Source: Bordetella parapertussis | Lineage (GTDB): Bacteria > Pseudomonadota > Gammaproteobacteria > Burkholderiales > Burkholderiaceae_B | Assembly: GCA_945872285.1 (NCBI GenBank) | Contig: CAMBZR010000029.1 | Coordinates: 1 to 36,789, forward strand | Reading direction: 5' to 3' | Length of the DNA stretch: 36,789 nt | Shown: in pieces, positions 34,781 to 36,789 of the stretch | How the letters are laid out: the number at the start of each line of letters is the position of its first letter | How positions within the stretch are numbered: the first letter of the stretch is position 1 | The notes under the pieces: model-generated | What the model was told of the DNA's origin: nothing | The model's input: the letters and a program-made list of their open reading frames with translations, nothing else | The model's database searches: none | Made by a program: the position numbers and the translations under genes

Positions 34781-35545
34781 ATGGCAACGACGACAGCAAA
34801 GACCGCAGCTAAGACAGCGGCTAAGACAGCGGCTAAGACAGCGGCTAAGACCGCAGCTAAGACCGCGGGCATGACCGCAACCAAGACCGCGGCCATGACT
34901 GCCTCAATCCCAGCGACGCAGACGGATAGGCCCGAATACTGGGACGATGCGCTTGCGCAGCTTGTTAATCGTGATCGCATTCTTAAAAAAATCATCCCGC
35001 GGTTTCCGGATATTTGGCTGACAACGCGCGGTAACCCTTTCATTACTTTGGCGCGCTCAATTTGCGGTCAGCAAATTTCGGTCAAAGCTGCCGAATCGGT
35101 TTGGCAACGTGTGCTGCTTGAGTGCGGCAAGCGACCCACGCCCGCCTCAGTACAAAAAGCTGGGCTCGAGCGTTTGCGCGCAGCGGGCTTGTCTGGACGT
35201 AAGGCGGAATATATCCTGGATCTGTCATTACACTTTAGCAATAAGCGCGTGCAACCCGCTAAGTGGATACGCATGCCGGACGAAGAGATCATCGAAGAGC
35301 TCACTGCCATTCGCGGCATCGGTCGCTGGACAGCTGAGATGTTTTTGATTTTTAATCTGCAGCGCCCCGATGTCTTGCCGCTCGATGATGTCGGCTTATT
35401 AAACGCAATATCGTTACACTACTTTAGTGGTGAACCCGTTTCGCGTTTCGAGGCGCGTGAAGTGGCGCAGGGCTGGCAGCCCTTCAGAACAGTCGCGACT
35501 TGGTATTTGTGGCGTAGTCTGGATCCGGTTCCGGTCGAGTACTAA
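34781..35545 (+). CDS. AlkA-type DNA-3-methyladenine glycosylase with Ala/Lys/Thr repeat N-terminus
   Basis: A 254-residue base-excision glycosylase of the HhH-GPD family. The catalytic core starts near residue 50, with GNPFITLARSICGQQISVKA (84-103), the helix-hairpin-helix IRGIGRWTA (177-185) and the catalytic Asp203 in PLDDVGL. It removes alkylated purines from DNA. The first about 42 residues are nine AKTA-like units, basic and likely disordered, encoded by a 12-bp tandem repeat. The ATG at 34781 is chosen over an upstream GTG at 34754 that lies inside cysS. No AlkA regulatory (Ada) domain is present. Confidence 0.9.
   Translation: MATTTAKTAAKTAAKTAAKTAAKTAAKTAGMTATKTAAMTASIPATQTDRPEYWDDALAQLVNRDRILKKIIPRFPDIWLTTRGNPFITLARSICGQQISVKAAESVWQRVLLECGKRPTPASVQKAGLERLRAAGLSGRKAEYILDLSLHFSNKRVQPAKWIRMPDEEIIEELTAIRGIGRWTAEMFLIFNLQRPDVLPLDDVGLLNAISLHYFSGEPVSRFEAREVAQGWQPFRTVATWYLWRSLDPVPVEY
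34796..34903 (+). repeat. 12-bp tandem repeat, nine units, in the glycosylase gene
   Basis: Nine successive 12-bp units fit the pattern gctaagacngcg, with three identical copies at 34808-34843 and increasing divergence to either side, encoding A-K-T-A. As the unit is a multiple of three, gain or loss of copies keeps the frame. Confidence 0.9.
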
Positions 35546-35566
35546 CGACGTCACCCCTATGGGCAA

Positions 35567-36538
35567 ATGAATATGCGTAATACCTACCTAGATTTTGAAC
35601 AACCGCTAGGCGAACTCGAAGGCAAGATCGAGCAACTGCGCTATGTCCAGGCAGATTCAGCAGTCGATATCTCAGAAGAGATTAGTCGTCTGCAACAAAA
35701 AAGTCAGACCCTCACCAAAGACATCTATTCAAAGTTAACGCCCTGGCAGACTTCGATGGTGGCGCGTCATCCTCAGCGTCCCTATACCTTGGATTATGTG
35801 CGTGAAATTTTTACCGACTTCCATGAACTGCATGGCGATCGGATGTACGCCGACGATCTGTCGATTGTTGGCGGAATGGCACGTTTTAACGGCACCCCTT
35901 GCATGGTGCTCGGTCACCAAAAAGGGCGCGACACCAAAGAACGCGCTGCACGTAATTTTGGTATGCCTCGGCCTGAGGGCTATCGCAAGGCGATGCGCCT
36001 GATGCGGCTGGCCGAAAAATTTAATCTGCCCGTCTTTACCTTTGTGGATACCCCGGGCGCCTATCCTGGCATTGATGCCGAAGAACGCGGGCAGTCAGAA
36101 GCAATCGGTCACAATTTGTATGTAATGGCTGAACTCAAAGTGCCAATCATCTCGACCATTATTGGCGAAGGTGGTTCAGGTGGGGCCCTAGCGATCGCTG
36201 TAGGTAATGTGGTCATGATGTTGCAGTACTCAACCTATTCGGTGATCTCGCCTGAAGGGTGCGCCTCGATTTTGTGGCGCAGCGCCGATAAGGTCGCTGA
36301 GGCCGCGGCCGCACTAGCAATTACCGCCGATCGTTTAAAAGAGTTTGGGTTGATCGATCGAGTGGTCAACGAGCCAGTCGGTGGCGCGCACCGTGATCCA
36401 CGTGTCATGGCGCGTTTGTTGCGTCGTTCGTTAGGTGATGCGTTACGGCAATTGTCGGGCATGACGCCTCAGCAACTGATCGATCATCGCCTTGAACGTT
36501 TGTTGTCGTACGGACGTTTTCAAGAAGCTCGCGCTTAA
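35567..36538 (+). CDS. accA: Acetyl-CoA carboxylase carboxyltransferase subunit alpha
   Basis: The 323-residue alpha subunit, which with AccD moves carboxyl from biotin carboxyl carrier to acetyl-CoA, the committed step of fatty-acid synthesis. It has [19 protein letters not shown] at the start, [34 protein letters not shown] and [11 protein letters not shown], with the oxyanion-forming glycines. A second ATG two codons later (35573) is possible. It follows the glycosylase after 21 bp and precedes tilS by 15 bp, the usual betaproteobacterial block. Confidence 0.97.
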   Translation: MNMRNTYLDFEQPLGELEGKIEQLRYVQADSAVDISEEISRLQQKSQTLTKDIYSKLTPWQTSMVARHPQRPYTLDYVREIFTDFHELHGDRMYADDLSIVGGMARFNGTPCMVLGHQKGRDTKERAARNFGMPRPEGYRKAMRLMRLAEKFNLPVFTFVDTPGAYPGIDAEERGQSEAIGHNLYVMAELKVPIISTIIGEGGSGGALAIAVGNVVMMLQYSTYSVISPEGCASILWRSADKVAEAAAALAITADRLKEFGLIDRVVNEPVGGAHRDPRVMARLLRRSLGDALRQLSGMTPQQLIDHRLERLLSYGRFQEARA

Positions 36539-36553
36539 GATTTGGCTTGCGTC

Positions 36554-36789
36554 ATGGATGCCTTGTATTCGAACCTAAATGCCTTGCTGACCAAAGCCTT
36601 GGGGCCATTCGGCGCAGAGGCTCCCATTGCTGTCGCGTTAAGTGGGGGCGCAGATTCAGTTGCCTTGGCGCTCGTTGCGGCAGAACACTGCGCTGACACC
36701 AAACGACCTCTCTATTTTTTTCACATTCATCACGGTCTGATGGCTCAGGCCGATGCTTGGGTTGCGCACTTGCAGCAGTTTTCGCAAGA
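36554..36789 (+). CDS. tilS: tRNA(Ile)-lysidine synthase (5' end, cut by the window)
   Basis: The first 78 residues of TilS, which converts C34 of the CAU-anticodon isoleucine tRNA to lysidine. The ATP PP-loop motif SGGADS is at residues 30-35 in IAVALSGGADSVALAL, followed by YFFHIHHGLM, where the conserved HHGL block sits. The window ends inside the gene. The ATG at 36554 fits the family length, and an ATG three codons or fewer later is not excluded. It is contiguous with accA. Confidence 0.92.
   Translation, partial: MDALYSNLNALLTKALGPFGAEAPIAVALSGGADSVALALVAAEHCADTKRPLYFFHIHHGLMAQADAWVAHLQQFSQ

Noticed and set aside
34705..35043. Hydrophobic minus-strand reading frame opposite the AKTA repeats
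   Set aside because: It is the mirror of the Ala-rich repeat on the other strand, with no ribosome site or family match.

Overview
The window is chromosomal DNA from a betaproteobacterium. It is most likely from the order Burkholderiales and close to the Alcaligenaceae. This rests on a periplasmic Bug/TctC-type receptor, the gene order cysE-trmJ-suhB, the order lpxH-cyclophilin-TPR-cysS-glycosylase-accA-tilS, and the dapA-bamC pair. The family assignment is inference; no 16S rRNA is present. Genes are densely packed and mostly housekeeping, with three small toxin-antitoxin (TA) modules set between them.

Layout. 1-1815: the end of an acyl-CoA carboxylase carboxyltransferase gene, then a translationally coupled pair (SCP2-like small protein and alpha/beta hydrolase). 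1993-3561: an ArnT/PMT-type membrane glycosyltransferase. 3640-6126: a sugar-acid dehydratase of the IlvD/Edd family followed by an RraA-like aldolase, probably consecutive catabolic steps. 6203-6279: tRNA-His on the minus strand. 6359-8847: a cardiolipin synthase and a periplasmic parvulin. 8848-9203: an intergenic region with several hairpins, leading into BrnTA module 1 (9204-9750) and tRNA-Arg(TCT) (9768-9844, minus). 9935-13392: YciO/Sua5 protein, M50 protease, dapA and bamC, closed by a clear terminator. 13597-19015: a full urease cluster, ureDABCEF and ureG, with an unusual AT-rich spacer before ureG. 19193-19718: BrnTA module 2. 19742-23737 (minus): a JmjC/cupin ribosomal oxygenase and mutS. 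23896-25475 (minus): an AbiEi/AbiEii pair whose codon use differs from its neighbours, with a well-formed double operator upstream. 25678-26670: Bug receptor. 26688-29287: cysE and trmJ (minus), suhB (plus). 29379-30950: TerC-CBS-CorC membrane protein. 30967-33144 (minus): lpxH, a secreted cyclophilin and a TPR protein with touching or overlapping ends. 33258-36789: cysS, an AlkA-type glycosylase with a 12-bp tandem repeat in its 5' coding end, accA, and the start of tilS.

The best candidates for something new are regulatory. The two BrnTA modules, about 10 kb apart, share the promoter signature TTTTTTGT-N3-TACAAT, placed over the -10 box as an inverted repeat. The AbiE promoter is flanked by two inverted repeats of identical 11-8-11 geometry whose starts are 77 bp apart. 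I found no CRISPR array, insertion sequence, prophage or integrase, and no clearly new multigene system.
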